From: Pseudomonas fluorescens
Lineage (GTDB): Bacteria > Pseudomonadota > Gammaproteobacteria > Pseudomonadales > Pseudomonadaceae
Length of the DNA: 64,000 bases
Reading direction: 5' to 3'
Assembly: GCA_902825215.1 (NCBI GenBank)
Contig: LR782234.1
Coordinates: 3,286,001-3,350,000 of the forward strand
The position numbers and the translations under genes were made by a program. Of this stretch, positions 26,385 through 34,579 are shown one piece after another. The notes under the pieces were generated by a model. That model did no database searches. It had not been told where the DNA came from and saw only the letters and a program-made list of their open reading frames with translations. How positions within the stretch are numbered: the stretch's first letter is position 1; every line of letters starts with the position of its first letter.

Positions 26385-28082
26385 TTAGAAGCGCGTATTG
26401 ATCTCAAGCTGCAAGACGTCGATGTCGTACGGCGCGCCGTACACCGCCTCGGTGCTCATCCAGCGACCGGTGGCGTATACGTTCTTCGCCAAGCCGTAGT
26501 TGCCGCCGAGGAAATAGCCTTTGGCGTTGGTCCCGCCGAGGTGGAACGACGAGTCGTTGAAGCCGTCCGGCAAGGCGTCCGGCTGGATGTATTTGTAGCC
26601 GGCGAACATGTTCCAGTCGCCCTGCTTTTTCAGGTCCAGCGCGCTGCCGAGGGTGAACTGCACCATCCACGCGTTGGCGCCGCTTTCTATGTCGCCGTTG
26701 CTGTCTAGGTTGTTGACGATCTGCCCGGCCGAGCGCCTGCGCATGTCGCCTTCGTTGTAGGCGAGGTTGTGAATGTAGTTGCCCTGGCTGCGCAGTTTGA
26801 AATCTTCCGGCAGGTCGGCATCCCAGACCACGTTGAGATCGAGCAGATTGAATTCCGAGGCGAGGCCGACGAATTGCGGCTGCGGCGTGGTCGTCGGGTT
26901 AAGCGGGTTCGGCGTAATGTCGCGCAACAGGAACACGCTGTTGCCCTTCTGCATGAACGCCGCACGGCTGCCATCGCTATCACAGCCAGGCGCGCCGGCC
27001 CACGGTTCACAAGGCGCCGAGCGCTGGCCTTCGATATCGTCGAAGCGGTAATAGGCCAATGCGCCCTTCAAGCGGTTGTTGCTGTTGATCGCCCATTTGG
27101 CGCCGATCTGCGCACCGTACAGCCACTTGTTGTCGCTCTCTTCCTTGTCGAAACCGTTGCTGCTGGCCGTGTCGTTGGTGTAGTCGACCGGGAACGCGCC
27201 GACGGTGCCGAACACGCCCCAGTCGCGATTGAGCTTGTGATCGAACAGCGCTGCGACGCCGTCGAAATTCAAGTCGTTGGAATAGAGCATGTCGGTGGAC
27301 ATGAACGGGTTGGCGAAGCGCCCGCCGGTCAGGATCAGCTCATCGCTCGGTTTCCAGTTGAGGTAACCCTGATCGAGCCAGATGTCTTTCTTGGCGAAAC
27401 CGCCGCCGAGATTTTGTGTGGTCGAGACCGGGTTGTTATCCGAGCCGGTGCCGATGCGAATGCCGGCGGTCCATTGCGGCGAGATCTCGGCTTTCATGCC
27501 CAGCCGCGCGCGAATGCGGAACTGGTTGGTGCGGTCTTCGCGGGTATTGAGCAGCGGCGGCAGGCTGGTGCTGCTGTTGGGATTGACGTCGTACGGGCCG
27601 TTGTTGTTGAGCTTGGCGAAGTCGACGATCTCGTTGCTGTTGCTGTCCGAGTAGTAGCGCGATTCGTTGCGCAGGCGAATATCACCGTCAAAGCTGATGC
27701 GCGCAGCCCATTCCGGGAAGCTGTTGGGCGCGGCCCAGTTTTCCTGTTTCGCGGTGGCCATGACCTCGGCTTTGACCTGATCGCGGATCTGGTCACGCAC
27801 CGCCGCCGGCACGTACTGCACACGGACATCGCCCGGTGCGGCGACCGGCCCGGCAGCCACCGCCGTGGTCGCGGCAGCCTGCTTGGCCTGCGCGGCTTCG
27901 TTCTGCGCCTGAGCGATCAAAGCATCGGCCTTGTCCTGTTTGAGAATGCCCTGCTCGACCAGCAAGCGGATCAGATTGATCGTGGCGTTCTCCGAGGGTG
28001 CCGGCGCGGCCACGGCCTGACCGACCAGGGTCACGACGACCATGCCGACCGCCAGGGACAATCGATTCACATTGGAAATCAT
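26385..28082 (-). CDS. Putative outer-membrane porin
   Basis: 565 residues from ATG 28082, with AAAAGGAGTT upstream; an in-frame ATG at 28106 lies before that site. Signal peptide (VGMVVVTLVGQAVAAPAP), a short helical region, then a beta-barrel domain rich in aromatic alternation (WAARISFDGDIRLRNESRYY, FRIRARLGMKAEISPQW, LILTGGRFANPF) ending in a C-terminal Phe (EINTRF), the signature of outer-membrane barrels. The family is known as putative porin. Cargo unknown; being in a TonB/ExbBD operon suggests it may be an energised or cooperating channel. Confidence 0.88.
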   Translation of the reverse strand: MISNVNRLSLAVGMVVVTLVGQAVAAPAPSENATINLIRLLVEQGILKQDKADALIAQAQNEAAQAKQAAATTAVAAGPVAAPGDVRVQYVPAAVRDQIRDQVKAEVMATAKQENWAAPNSFPEWAARISFDGDIRLRNESRYYSDSNSNEIVDFAKLNNNGPYDVNPNSSTSLPPLLNTREDRTNQFRIRARLGMKAEISPQWTAGIRIGTGSDNNPVSTTQNLGGGFAKKDIWLDQGYLNWKPSDELILTGGRFANPFMSTDMLYSNDLNFDGVAALFDHKLNRDWGVFGTVGAFPVDYTNDTASSNGFDKEESDNKWLYGAQIGAKWAINSNNRLKGALAYYRFDDIEGQRSAPCEPWAGAPGCDSDGSRAAFMQKGNSVFLLRDITPNPLNPTTTPQPQFVGLASEFNLLDLNVVWDADLPEDFKLRSQGNYIHNLAYNEGDMRRRSAGQIVNNLDSNGDIESGANAWMVQFTLGSALDLKKQGDWNMFAGYKYIQPDALPDGFNDSSFHLGGTNAKGYFLGGNYGLAKNVYATGRWMSTEAVYGAPYDIDVLQLEINTRF

Positions 28083-28136
28083 CTGCACACAACTCCTTTT
28101 GGCCAAGCTCGATGGCTTGGCAATAAACAGGCTGGG

Positions 28137-28841
28137 TTAACCCGGACGCCGTCCTTGCAGGGACAGGCGCACGGGCAAAGTGATCGAGGCCGGAGGCCGT
28201 TCGCTGAGGGCCGGCGCGCCACGCAGCGCGGCCAGCACCTGGGTATCGATTTGCGGGTTGCCGCTGGACTTGATCAGCTCGACGCGGGTGATCTCACCGA
28301 CGCTGCTCAGCCACACATCCGCCTGCAGCGAGAACGCGAGGTTGCGCAGCTCGGGGTTCTCGCGCAGCAAGCGCTGGAAGGTGAACGCGAGGAACTGGCT
28401 GTACGTGCCGGTGCCCAAGCGCCCGCCGCCGGCCCCGGCCATGCCGCCGCCCTTGCCCGCACCGATGTTGAAGGCGTCATTGCCAGACTGCGCATCGCCG
28501 TCCATTTGCATCGGATTGGCCAGATCGTCCGCCGGGGATGGCGGTGCCTCTTCTTCAGGCTTGACCTCTTCGGGTTCCGGCGTCGGTTCCGGCTCGACGA
28601 CTTTTTCTTCCACCGGGGTTTCCGGCTCCGGCGGTTTTTCCGGCGGTGGGGGTGGCGGTGGCGGCAATGGAATGATCGTCGGCACCTTCGGCGCTTCGCG
28701 GCGCACACCGGCCATGTCGTTGGCCCACTGCCAGAGGAACCACGCCGCCAAAGCAGCGATTAACAGACCGGCGCCCCACTTGGCATAACGCAGCGGCGAC
28801 TTTTTCACCGGCAGTGGCTCGATCGGAAGTTGTGCAGTCAT
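28137..28841 (-). CDS. TonB-family energy transducer
   Basis: 234 residues. Short cytoplasmic N-terminus, one membrane helix (WGAGLLIAALAAWFLWQWA, about 22-40), a Pro-rich linker (IIPLPPPPPPPPEKPPEPE) followed by Pro/Glu repeats, a Gly-rich stretch, and a C-terminal TonB-like domain (about 145-230, VWLSSVGEITRVELIKSSGN). It should carry proton-motive force from the ExbB/ExbD pair encoded just upstream to an outer-membrane partner. Three-base spacing after exbD. Confidence 0.9.
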   Translation of the reverse strand: MTAQLPIEPLPVKKSPLRYAKWGAGLLIAALAAWFLWQWANDMAGVRREAPKVPTIIPLPPPPPPPPEKPPEPETPVEEKVVEPEPTPEPEEVKPEEEAPPSPADDLANPMQMDGDAQSGNDAFNIGAGKGGGMAGAGGGRLGTGTYSQFLAFTFQRLLRENPELRNLAFSLQADVWLSSVGEITRVELIKSSGNPQIDTQVLAALRGAPALSERPPASITLPVRLSLQGRRPG

Positions 28842-28844
28842 GAC

Positions 28845-29270
28845 TCAGCCCTGACTCGGTTTGCCGGTGACGAGACCGACCTGGGACAGTTCGAGCCGGC
28901 GCAACAGATCCAGCACCTCGATGACTTTCTGGTACTGCACCGTCGCATCGCCGCGCACGATCACCGGGAAATCCGGGCTCTGCGCTTTCTCGATACGCAG
29001 GCGCTCTTCCAGCTCGGCGAGGGTCACCGGGTAGGCATCGAGGAACACCTGACCGCCGTCATTCACCGAAATCGCCTTGGTCTTGGCCTCCGACAGCGAC
29101 ACCGAGGCGCTGGCCTTGGGCAGGTTGATCTGGATCCCGGAGACCTGCGCGGTGGCGGTGAGGATGAACATCACCAGCACCACCATCAGCACGTCGACCA
29201 GCGGCGTGATGTTGATGCTGTCCACTGCGGTATCTTCGTCATCGTCGTGGGAGGCATTTACGGACGCCAT
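28845..29270 (-). CDS. exbD: ExbD/TolR-family protein
   Basis: 141 residues. Cytoplasmic N-terminus, one membrane helix (INITPLVDVLMVVLVMFILTA, about residues 19-39) with the essential proton-carrying Asp in PLVDV, then a periplasmic domain. Standard length. With the ExbB domain of the preceding gene it makes the stator/proton channel driving the TonB protein. Confidence 0.95.
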   Translation of the reverse strand: MASVNASHDDDEDTAVDSINITPLVDVLMVVLVMFILTATAQVSGIQINLPKASASVSLSEAKTKAISVNDGGQVFLDAYPVTLAELEERLRIEKAQSPDFPVIVRGDATVQYQKVIEVLDLLRRLELSQVGLVTGKPSQG

Positions 29271-29281
29271 GTCAGTGCTCC

Positions 29282-31081
29282 TCAGGCCGGTACGGAATGG
29301 TTGGCGTGATGGCCGCGCTGATGCGTGGATTCACTGAACTGGCTCTCGCCGTGCATCTCCGCCAGACGGGTGATGAACTCGTCGACGAACACGCGCATGT
29401 CGGCGCTGACTTCCTTGTTGCGGGTGATCAGGCGGTTGTAACCAAACAGCGCCGGAATCGCGACGAACAGGCCCATCGCCGTCGCCAGCAAGGCTGCGGC
29501 CATACCCGGCGCAATGGCGTTGATGTTGACGTCACCGGCCATCGCGGTGCCGAGGAACACCACCATGATCCCCAACACCGTGCCGAGCAGGCCGATGTAC
29601 GGGCCGCCGGCGATGGCGTTGGACAGGGTCGAGAGTTTCGAACTCAGTTGCTGGTTTTCGCGGGTGCGCACGCCGTCCATCGAGCAGCGGATGGCTTCGA
29701 TGGTCGCGGCAGACACCGACGAGGTATCGGCGCCCTGCTCACGGCGCGTGCGGATTTCTTTGACCGCCACCAGGTACAGGCGCCACAGCGACGAATGCTG
29801 CAGACGCTGAGCCAGTTGCGCGTCGTCGGCGAACATCTCCAGGCGCGTGCCGACCTTGGCAAAATGCGTGCGGAAGTCTTCGTTGGCGGCGGTAACGCGG
29901 CTGAGGGTGCGGTTCTTGCGCAGCATGATGATCCACGACTGGAACATCATCAGCACCAGCACGGCGATGATCACCCAGGCGTCCACCGGCACCGCGTTGA
30001 GCAGGAAACCGAGGCTGCCGAAACCGAACCCGGACTGTTCTTCATCGACACCGTACGCCACCAGTTTCGACTCGGCGCCCTGCGAAGTGGCATCGGCCAA
30101 CAGCAGCGCGGCCGGACGGGCGACTTTCGACAGGCGCAGCTCATCGATAGCGCCCACGAACGGCTGGAACGGACCTTCGTGCAGATCGGCACCGATGGCC
30201 ATGACCGAATTGAACGCCGGCATCGCCTGGGCCAACACGGCGCTTTCGCGACCGTTGATGTACAGGGTGACTTTCGAACCTTCGGCAGTCAGCGCGACGT
30301 GTTGCCATTGCGCCGGCGTCAGCGCCTGGGTGGCAGCGGCGCGCTGGCCATCGATTTCCACGAACGGCAAACCTTGGCTAACGCCGATCAGCAGGCTTTG
30401 CGTGCCTTCGCGGCGAGCCAGAATCAGTTGCTCGCCACTGGCCTGATCCAGACGCAGCCAGGCGCTGAAAGTGAACGCGCTGCCAGCGTTGTGTTGCAGC
30501 GACGGACTGGCCGGCAGCAGCAACGGCTGGCCGCTGAACTGCAGGGCACGCCCGACTACGCCGTCAATCGCGGCGCCGGTCGCGCTTTGTGCGGTGTTGC
30601 CGTAAGCGGTGGTGTCCTTGGCCGGGGTGCCGGTGGCGCCGTCGAAATGGTAAAGCGCGGTGTAATTCGGGTCGAAGGTCAGCTGGCCGTTGCCGGTCGC
30701 CGGCGCCTTTTGATTGCCGTAATACATCCAGATGTCCTGACGTTGCCCGCCCTCGACATTCGGCACGTCGACCCAGATCAGCGCCATGCCCATCAGCGCG
30801 TCGAAGCTTTCGATCTGATGGTTGAGCACGGTTTTGTCATCGGCAGCGACGAAGCGCAGGTCCGATCCGTCCTCCTTCACGCCGTCGAAGGTGAAGTTGC
30901 CGGTGTGCAAACGCACCAGCAGCGCCGTGCGGCCGAGCGCCTGATTGATCGCCGCGCCCTGCGGCGTGGTGTCGACGGCGATCTGTTTGCGGTAATGCCA
31001 GTCGTCCTGCCACCAGGCCTGAGCCGTGGCCGGGAGCACGAAGCCCAGGCAGATCAACAGGGAAAGAATGAGGCGCTGCAT
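29282..31081 (-). CDS. DUF2341/LamG protein fused to an ExbB-type proton channel
   Basis: 599 residues. Signal peptide (residues 1-22, LVLPATAQAW), a DUF2341 domain (about 23-130, WWQDDWHYRKQIAVD), a concanavalin/LamG-type domain (about 145-310, FSAWLRLDQASGEQLILARREG), then a membrane helix and an ExbB/TolQ/MotA region (about 370-585, with GLLGTVLGIMVVFLGTAMAG and AAALLATAMGLFVAIPALFGYN). So the large extra-cytoplasmic part, carbohydrate-binding in type, is joined to the motor subunit. This architecture is known in Pdt-like loci (ExbB2 of P. aeruginosa) but unusual for ExbB in general. Confidence 0.88.
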   Translation of the reverse strand: MQRLILSLLICLGFVLPATAQAWWQDDWHYRKQIAVDTTPQGAAINQALGRTALLVRLHTGNFTFDGVKEDGSDLRFVAADDKTVLNHQIESFDALMGMALIWVDVPNVEGGQRQDIWMYYGNQKAPATGNGQLTFDPNYTALYHFDGATGTPAKDTTAYGNTAQSATGAAIDGVVGRALQFSGQPLLLPASPSLQHNAGSAFTFSAWLRLDQASGEQLILARREGTQSLLIGVSQGLPFVEIDGQRAAATQALTPAQWQHVALTAEGSKVTLYINGRESAVLAQAMPAFNSVMAIGADLHEGPFQPFVGAIDELRLSKVARPAALLLADATSQGAESKLVAYGVDEEQSGFGFGSLGFLLNAVPVDAWVIIAVLVLMMFQSWIIMLRKNRTLSRVTAANEDFRTHFAKVGTRLEMFADDAQLAQRLQHSSLWRLYLVAVKEIRTRREQGADTSSVSAATIEAIRCSMDGVRTRENQQLSSKLSTLSNAIAGGPYIGLLGTVLGIMVVFLGTAMAGDVNINAIAPGMAAALLATAMGLFVAIPALFGYNRLITRNKEVSADMRVFVDEFITRLAEMHGESQFSESTHQRGHHANHSVPA

Positions 31082-31096
31082 GAAAAGTGCTCCTGG

Positions 31097-32695
31097 TTAG
31101 AAAGTGGCCTGAAGGTTGAAGTGCAGGCGCGATTCCTGTTTCGAGGTGTTCGGCCCTTCGAGTAGCGGGTAGCCCCAGTCGAGGCTGCCGGACAGCCATT
31201 TACTGAGGCTGGCGCGGGTGCCGAGGCCGACGCTGGCCAGGGCGTAATTGGCGTCCTGATCCGGCAGTTCGTCGCGCAGATAGAGTTGGGCGCCTTCGGC
31301 AAAGGCGTAGAAGCGCCAGTCCTGCATCCAGGTGCCGGCGAACTTCGCCAGCGACGGCGTGCGCAGTTCCTGACTGAGCAGGTAGCCGTCATCAGCGGTG
31401 CGTTCGGCGGCCAGATAGCCGCGCACCGAAGTCGCGCCACCGGCGGAGAATTGTTCGTTGGAAACCAGTGGGCCCGAGGCGAGTTGGAACGCCGCTTTGG
31501 TCGCGCTCTGCCAATCGCTGTCGAAGGTCCAGGTGTAATTGGTGTCGCCCTTGAGCACCGCGAAACTCGGTTTGGCGCGGTAGCGTTTGTAGTCGAAATC
31601 TTCGTCGGAACTGCCGTAACCGAAAATGCTGCGCGTGGCCGCGACCAGACTCAAACCGAGGCCGAGCTGGCTTTTTTCGCTGTAGCGATAGCCGTTGTAG
31701 GCGAAGGTAAATGGCGCGTATTGCAGCGGGACTTTGTCGCTCTCGCCGGACAAGGTCAGGCGCTCGTCGAAGTCCTTGAAGTCGATACCGGCCGACAGCG
31801 AGTTCGACCAGTTGCCACTCGACGGCAGCGTATAGATCGCCGCGACGCCATAGCTATGGCCCTTGCCGAGCACGTTGCTGCCACCGATGGTGGCGACGTT
31901 GCTGTCGGACTGATAACCGGAGAACTGCACACTCCAGCGCTCGGTCAGCGGCGCGGTGTAAGAGCCCGACCAGACCTTGGCGTTGTCGGTTTCCTGCGGC
32001 GCGGTGAAGAAGGTCAGGTTGACGCTGTGGCCGAGTTGCCAGAGGTTGTTGTAGCCGAGGCTGGTGACGGTGCGCAGCTTTTCGGTGTCGGCGCTGTAAT
32101 CGTTGTTGAGGCCGACGCTGGCGGTCCACGGGTTCTGGTCCTCGACCTGCAGATCGACGTCCATGGTGCCGGGGCGCTGACCTTCGCGCACCAGCGGCAT
32201 CACTTGTCGCCCAGGCGTTTTGTTGAGCTGCGCCAGTTCGCCCTGAACCATGGCGAAGTCCGGCACCTCGCCTTCCTTCAGTGCCGGTACGTTGTCGCGA
32301 ATGTCCAGCGGCGAATAGTGCTTGGCGCCGACTACGCGCACCCGGCCGACCTTGGTTTCGCTGACTTGCAGATAGACGATGCCGTCAGCCACGGCTTGCT
32401 CCGGCAGCTCGACGAACACCGACTGATAACCGCGTTCCTGATAAGCCTTCTGCAACGCGTCGCGGGCGCCTTCAATATCGCTGAGGGCCTTTTGCGGGCC
32501 GAGAAACGGATACACCGCTTCCTCGATCGCCCGCGCATCGAGCACGGTATTGCCCCGTACGAAGTACTCGTTGACGTCGACCAGACGCGGCGCTGCGGCG
32601 TTTGCTGCGCCCTCTTCGGCCAGCGCCGGCTGCACGCCCGCCGTCACCAGCAGCCAGCCGCACAGCGCCAGCCGTGACTTGAAAATCGGTTCCAC
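31097..32695 (-). CDS. Two-partner secretion transporter (TpsB, ShlB/FhaC family)
   Basis: 532 residues. Signal peptide (to about 26, QPALAEEG), POTRA-type domains (about 40-190, NEYFVRGNTVLDARAIEEAVYPF and VGRVRVVGAKHYS), then a 16-stranded-type outer-membrane barrel ending in Phe (LHFNLQATF), with the VRGYLAAE motif (about 440) that in FhaC lies in loop L6. Exports a TpsA protein across the outer membrane. It most resembles PdtB in operon position; no TpsA gene is found in the window. Ends 15 bases before the DUF2341/ExbB gene. Confidence 0.9.
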   Translation of the reverse strand: MEPIFKSRLALCGWLLVTAGVQPALAEEGAANAAAPRLVDVNEYFVRGNTVLDARAIEEAVYPFLGPQKALSDIEGARDALQKAYQERGYQSVFVELPEQAVADGIVYLQVSETKVGRVRVVGAKHYSPLDIRDNVPALKEGEVPDFAMVQGELAQLNKTPGRQVMPLVREGQRPGTMDVDLQVEDQNPWTASVGLNNDYSADTEKLRTVTSLGYNNLWQLGHSVNLTFFTAPQETDNAKVWSGSYTAPLTERWSVQFSGYQSDSNVATIGGSNVLGKGHSYGVAAIYTLPSSGNWSNSLSAGIDFKDFDERLTLSGESDKVPLQYAPFTFAYNGYRYSEKSQLGLGLSLVAATRSIFGYGSSDEDFDYKRYRAKPSFAVLKGDTNYTWTFDSDWQSATKAAFQLASGPLVSNEQFSAGGATSVRGYLAAERTADDGYLLSQELRTPSLAKFAGTWMQDWRFYAFAEGAQLYLRDELPDQDANYALASVGLGTRASLSKWLSGSLDWGYPLLEGPNTSKQESRLHFNLQATF

Positions 32696-32754
32696 ACTAC
32701 CCCCTGAATTCGCGATGACCCGTTGGCGCTTCAGCGCCCGGTGTGTTGCCGCTG

Positions 32755-33366
32755 TTAGTTGCCGACGTGCGGGGCGCAGGCGTGTTTGCCCAGCCAGGTG
32801 TGCAACAGCGCGAAGTTCAAGGAGAACTCGGGCATTTGCAGCAAGGCACCGCAGAACACTTCGCCGATGATTTTCTGAATGAGCAGCACCGCACGCGGCT
32901 CGTTGAGCAGCGTGGCGATGTCGCGACTGAGGGCGTTGAAGCTCCAGACCTTCTGGTTCAAGCCAAGGCCGACGAACCAGCGGAACAGCAGGTTGTAATT
33001 GAGCTGTTCGTAGAGCTGCTGTTCGCTGGGCACCGAATACAGCAGTTGCAGAAGCAGGATGTGCATCACCGTTTGCGCCGGAATCAACATGCCCGGCTCG
33101 GCATTCAGGTCGTGCAGGAGCTCGCGATGGGCATCGAGCAAATCGTCGATCTGCGGACGCAGCAAGACCAGCGAATGCCCCGGTGGAATGTAACTCGACA
33201 CTTCTTTCAAAGCGCCCTGCCAGTCATCCTGCGAAACGATCCAGACCCACGGCGCGCCGTAGCGATACACCGACACCGGCTTCTTGCGCGCCGCCTCGAC
33301 GATCTTCGACAAGCGCTGATCGAGTTCCTGCATGCCCACTTTCGAGTAGCGTTCCATAGTCCCCAT
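32755..33366 (-). CDS. Phd-like antitoxin domain fused to IS5-type DUF772 domain
   Basis: 203 residues from ATG 33366, preceded by GGGAGTGAGG. Residues about 1-60 (MERYSKVGMQELDQRLSKIV, SVYRYGAPWVWIVSQDDW) look like a Phd/YefM prevent-host-death domain. Residues about 75-165 look like the N-terminal domain of IS5-family transposases (DUF772: LLQLLYSVPSEQQLYEQLNY then NLLFRWFVGLGLN). No DDE catalytic domain follows, so it cannot transpose and is more likely a regulator reusing a transposase domain. A gene at this place in the P. aeruginosa Pdt locus (PA0691) is similar as I recall. Its 5' end is duplicated at 34234-34424. Confidence 0.8.
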   Translation of the reverse strand: MGTMERYSKVGMQELDQRLSKIVEAARKKPVSVYRYGAPWVWIVSQDDWQGALKEVSSYIPPGHSLVLLRPQIDDLLDAHRELLHDLNAEPGMLIPAQTVMHILLLQLLYSVPSEQQLYEQLNYNLLFRWFVGLGLNQKVWSFNALSRDIATLLNEPRAVLLIQKIIGEVFCGALLQMPEFSLNFALLHTWLGKHACAPHVGN

Positions 33367-33488
33367 TGCCTCACTCCCGGCGTCCCGCCTCGGCTTGCAA
33401 AGTGCACCCAAAAGGGCCCCTCAAGCGCGTTACATAGGCATGACCGGACTGGCGATGTGCTACCGAACTTTTGTCATGAAAGCTTCAT
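33296..33488 (-). repeat. Duplicated segment, copy 1 (promoter and 5' end of Phd-DUF772 gene)
   Basis: About 193 bases nearly identical to 34234-34424, covering the first 25 codons of the Phd-DUF772 gene and 120 bases upstream. A few substitutions and 1-2-base indels separate the copies. The distal edge carries TTGTCAT-GAAA-GCTTCAT (33471-33488), a loose match to a PHO box in the opposite orientation to the gene. Confidence 0.9.
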
Positions 33489-33534
33489 TAAGGGGGATAG
33501 GTTGGCGGGGGATTACAGTTGGATATAAAACGAA

Positions 33535-33613
33535 TGCGGGAGCCAGCCTGCTGGCGATAGGGAGGTGTCAGTCTGAAAAACTCGGCTGACACACCGCCAC
33601 GGGAGGCTCCCAC
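33535..33613. repeat. REP-like inverted pair
   Basis: GCGGGAGCCAGCCTGCTGGC at 33537, GGTGTCAG facing CTGACACACC in the middle, and GGGAGGCTCCCAC near 33602 give a degenerate REP pair downstream of the small paralogue gene. Confidence 0.7.
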
Positions 33614-33625
33614 AGCTTCAATGTT

Positions 33626-34057
33626 TTAAGTGTGATCGGCTTTGCTCTGGCTCGGATTGGGTAGATCAAACCAACCATGCACTACGATTTCTGGACGCCC
33701 CCCACCGGGATCGTCTCCTGTTAATTCCATTTTCATATTGAACGCCCCACGCACTTTTATCCCCTCATTATCTATCATGGTATCAGCGCCGCCCGAGATA
33801 GGCTTATATTCATACTTATAATGATTCCAACGATCATCATCAATATAAGATGCGTTAAACTGCTGATAATTCAGATGAGCGCTTCGGTCTGGAAAAACGA
33901 AGTAAAATGTTCGAACCAGTCGAGGTGGTCCATCAAGCTCGATTGATAATGCAACGCTAGTTCCTTCAAAATGAGCATTTACCTTGCTGGCCAAAAATAT
34001 TCCTTGTCCATCAATCTGCACAACGGCTGTACCGACAATCTGCTCCTGAATATTCAT
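33626..34057 (-). CDS. Small protein of unknown function, paralogue 1
   Basis: 143 residues from ATG 34057, which has GGAG ten bases upstream; an ATG at 34072 has none. No signal peptide. The C-terminal half aligns with the neighbour at 34580-34987: PPRLVRTFYFVF, YEYKPISGG, TMIDNEG, AFNMKME, PEIVVHGWFDLPN against the matching blocks there. Family unknown to me. The gene is clearly AT-richer than the flanking operon, which suggests recent acquisition. A palindrome (34179-34202) lies about 120 bases upstream, as for the paralogue. Confidence 0.7.
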   Translation of the reverse strand: MNIQEQIVGTAVVQIDGQGIFLASKVNAHFEGTSVALSIELDGPPRLVRTFYFVFPDRSAHLNYQQFNASYIDDDRWNHYKYEYKPISGGADTMIDNEGIKVRGAFNMKMELTGDDPGGGRPEIVVHGWFDLPNPSQSKADHT

Positions 34058-34178
34058 CCTGAGTTTCTCCATGAAAAAATATAAACAGAAGGATCAAGTG
34101 ATCCCTTCCATCGCGTTTAAACAGAGCCATGGAACACCGACCCTGTACATAGCTGAATATACTAAAATAATGAACACA

Positions 34179-34202
34179 TCTACTGTCACTCTTTACAGTA
34201 GA
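34179..34202. promoter_or_regulatory. Candidate operator palindrome 1
   Basis: TCTACTGT - 8 bases - ACAGTAGA, a perfect 8-bp inverted repeat about 120 bases upstream of paralogue 1. The same motif with one mismatch is at the same distance upstream of paralogue 2. Confidence 0.55.
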
Positions 34203-34233
34203 CAACCCACCTCTTATATGCTTAAGCGCAGCA

Positions 34234-34304
34234 TCGACGATCTTCGACAAGCGCTGATCGAGTTCCTGCATGCCCACTTTCGAGTAGCGTTCCATAGTCC
34301 CCAT
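34234..34304 (-). pseudogene. Truncated 5' copy of the Phd-DUF772 gene
   Basis: From ATG 34304 the first 25 codons (MGTMERYSKVGMQELDQRLS) repeat those of 32755-33366, then the frame changes to unrelated residues (KHIRGGLSTVKS) near 34230. The upstream region is also copied (to 34424), including the ribosome-binding site. The result is a fragment that cannot make the Phd domain. Confidence 0.85.
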
Positions 34305-34424
34305 TGCCTCACTCCCGGCGTCCCGCCTCGGCTTGCAAAGTGCACTCCAAAGGGCCCCTCAAGCGGTTACATAGGCATACCGGACTAGCAAAGGGCTACC
34401 GAACTTTTGTCATGAAAGCTTCAT
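34305..34424 (-). repeat. Duplicated segment, copy 2 (upstream part)
   Basis: Upstream region of the truncated Phd copy, matching 33367-33488 with a few changes. Together with 34234-34304 it forms the second copy of the duplicated segment. The rest of the 500-base gap between the two paralogues contains a degenerate REP (34459-34530) and the palindrome at 34179. Confidence 0.88.
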
Positions 34425-34458
34425 CACCGAAGGTGGCATCAGTGGCGCCGATACCCTG

Positions 34459-34530
34459 TAGGAACGAGCCTGCTCGCGAAAGCATTCCGTCAGTCATCAG
34501 GCACATGATTGACAGACTGCCCTCGCGAGC
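34459..34530. repeat. Degenerate REP pair
   Basis: TAGGAACGAGCCTGCTCGCG near 34459 and CTGCCCTCGCGAGCTGAAAAG near 34518, with TCAGTCAT/ATGATTGACAG between; a decayed inverted pair. Confidence 0.6.
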
Positions 34531-34579
34531 TGAAAAGGTCTCGGCACTTGCTTTCAACGTAAATCGGGCAAACATCCGC

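Noticed and set aside
26769..28763. Plus-strand frame of 664 codons opposite the porin and TonB genes
   Set aside because: It is the shadow of GC-rich minus-strand genes that have signal peptides, barrel and TonB motifs; its own translation is His/Arg/Gln-rich with no domain.
29297..31165. Plus-strand frame of 622 codons opposite the DUF2341-ExbB gene
   Set aside because: Shadow frame: composition is typical of antisense to GC-rich coding DNA.
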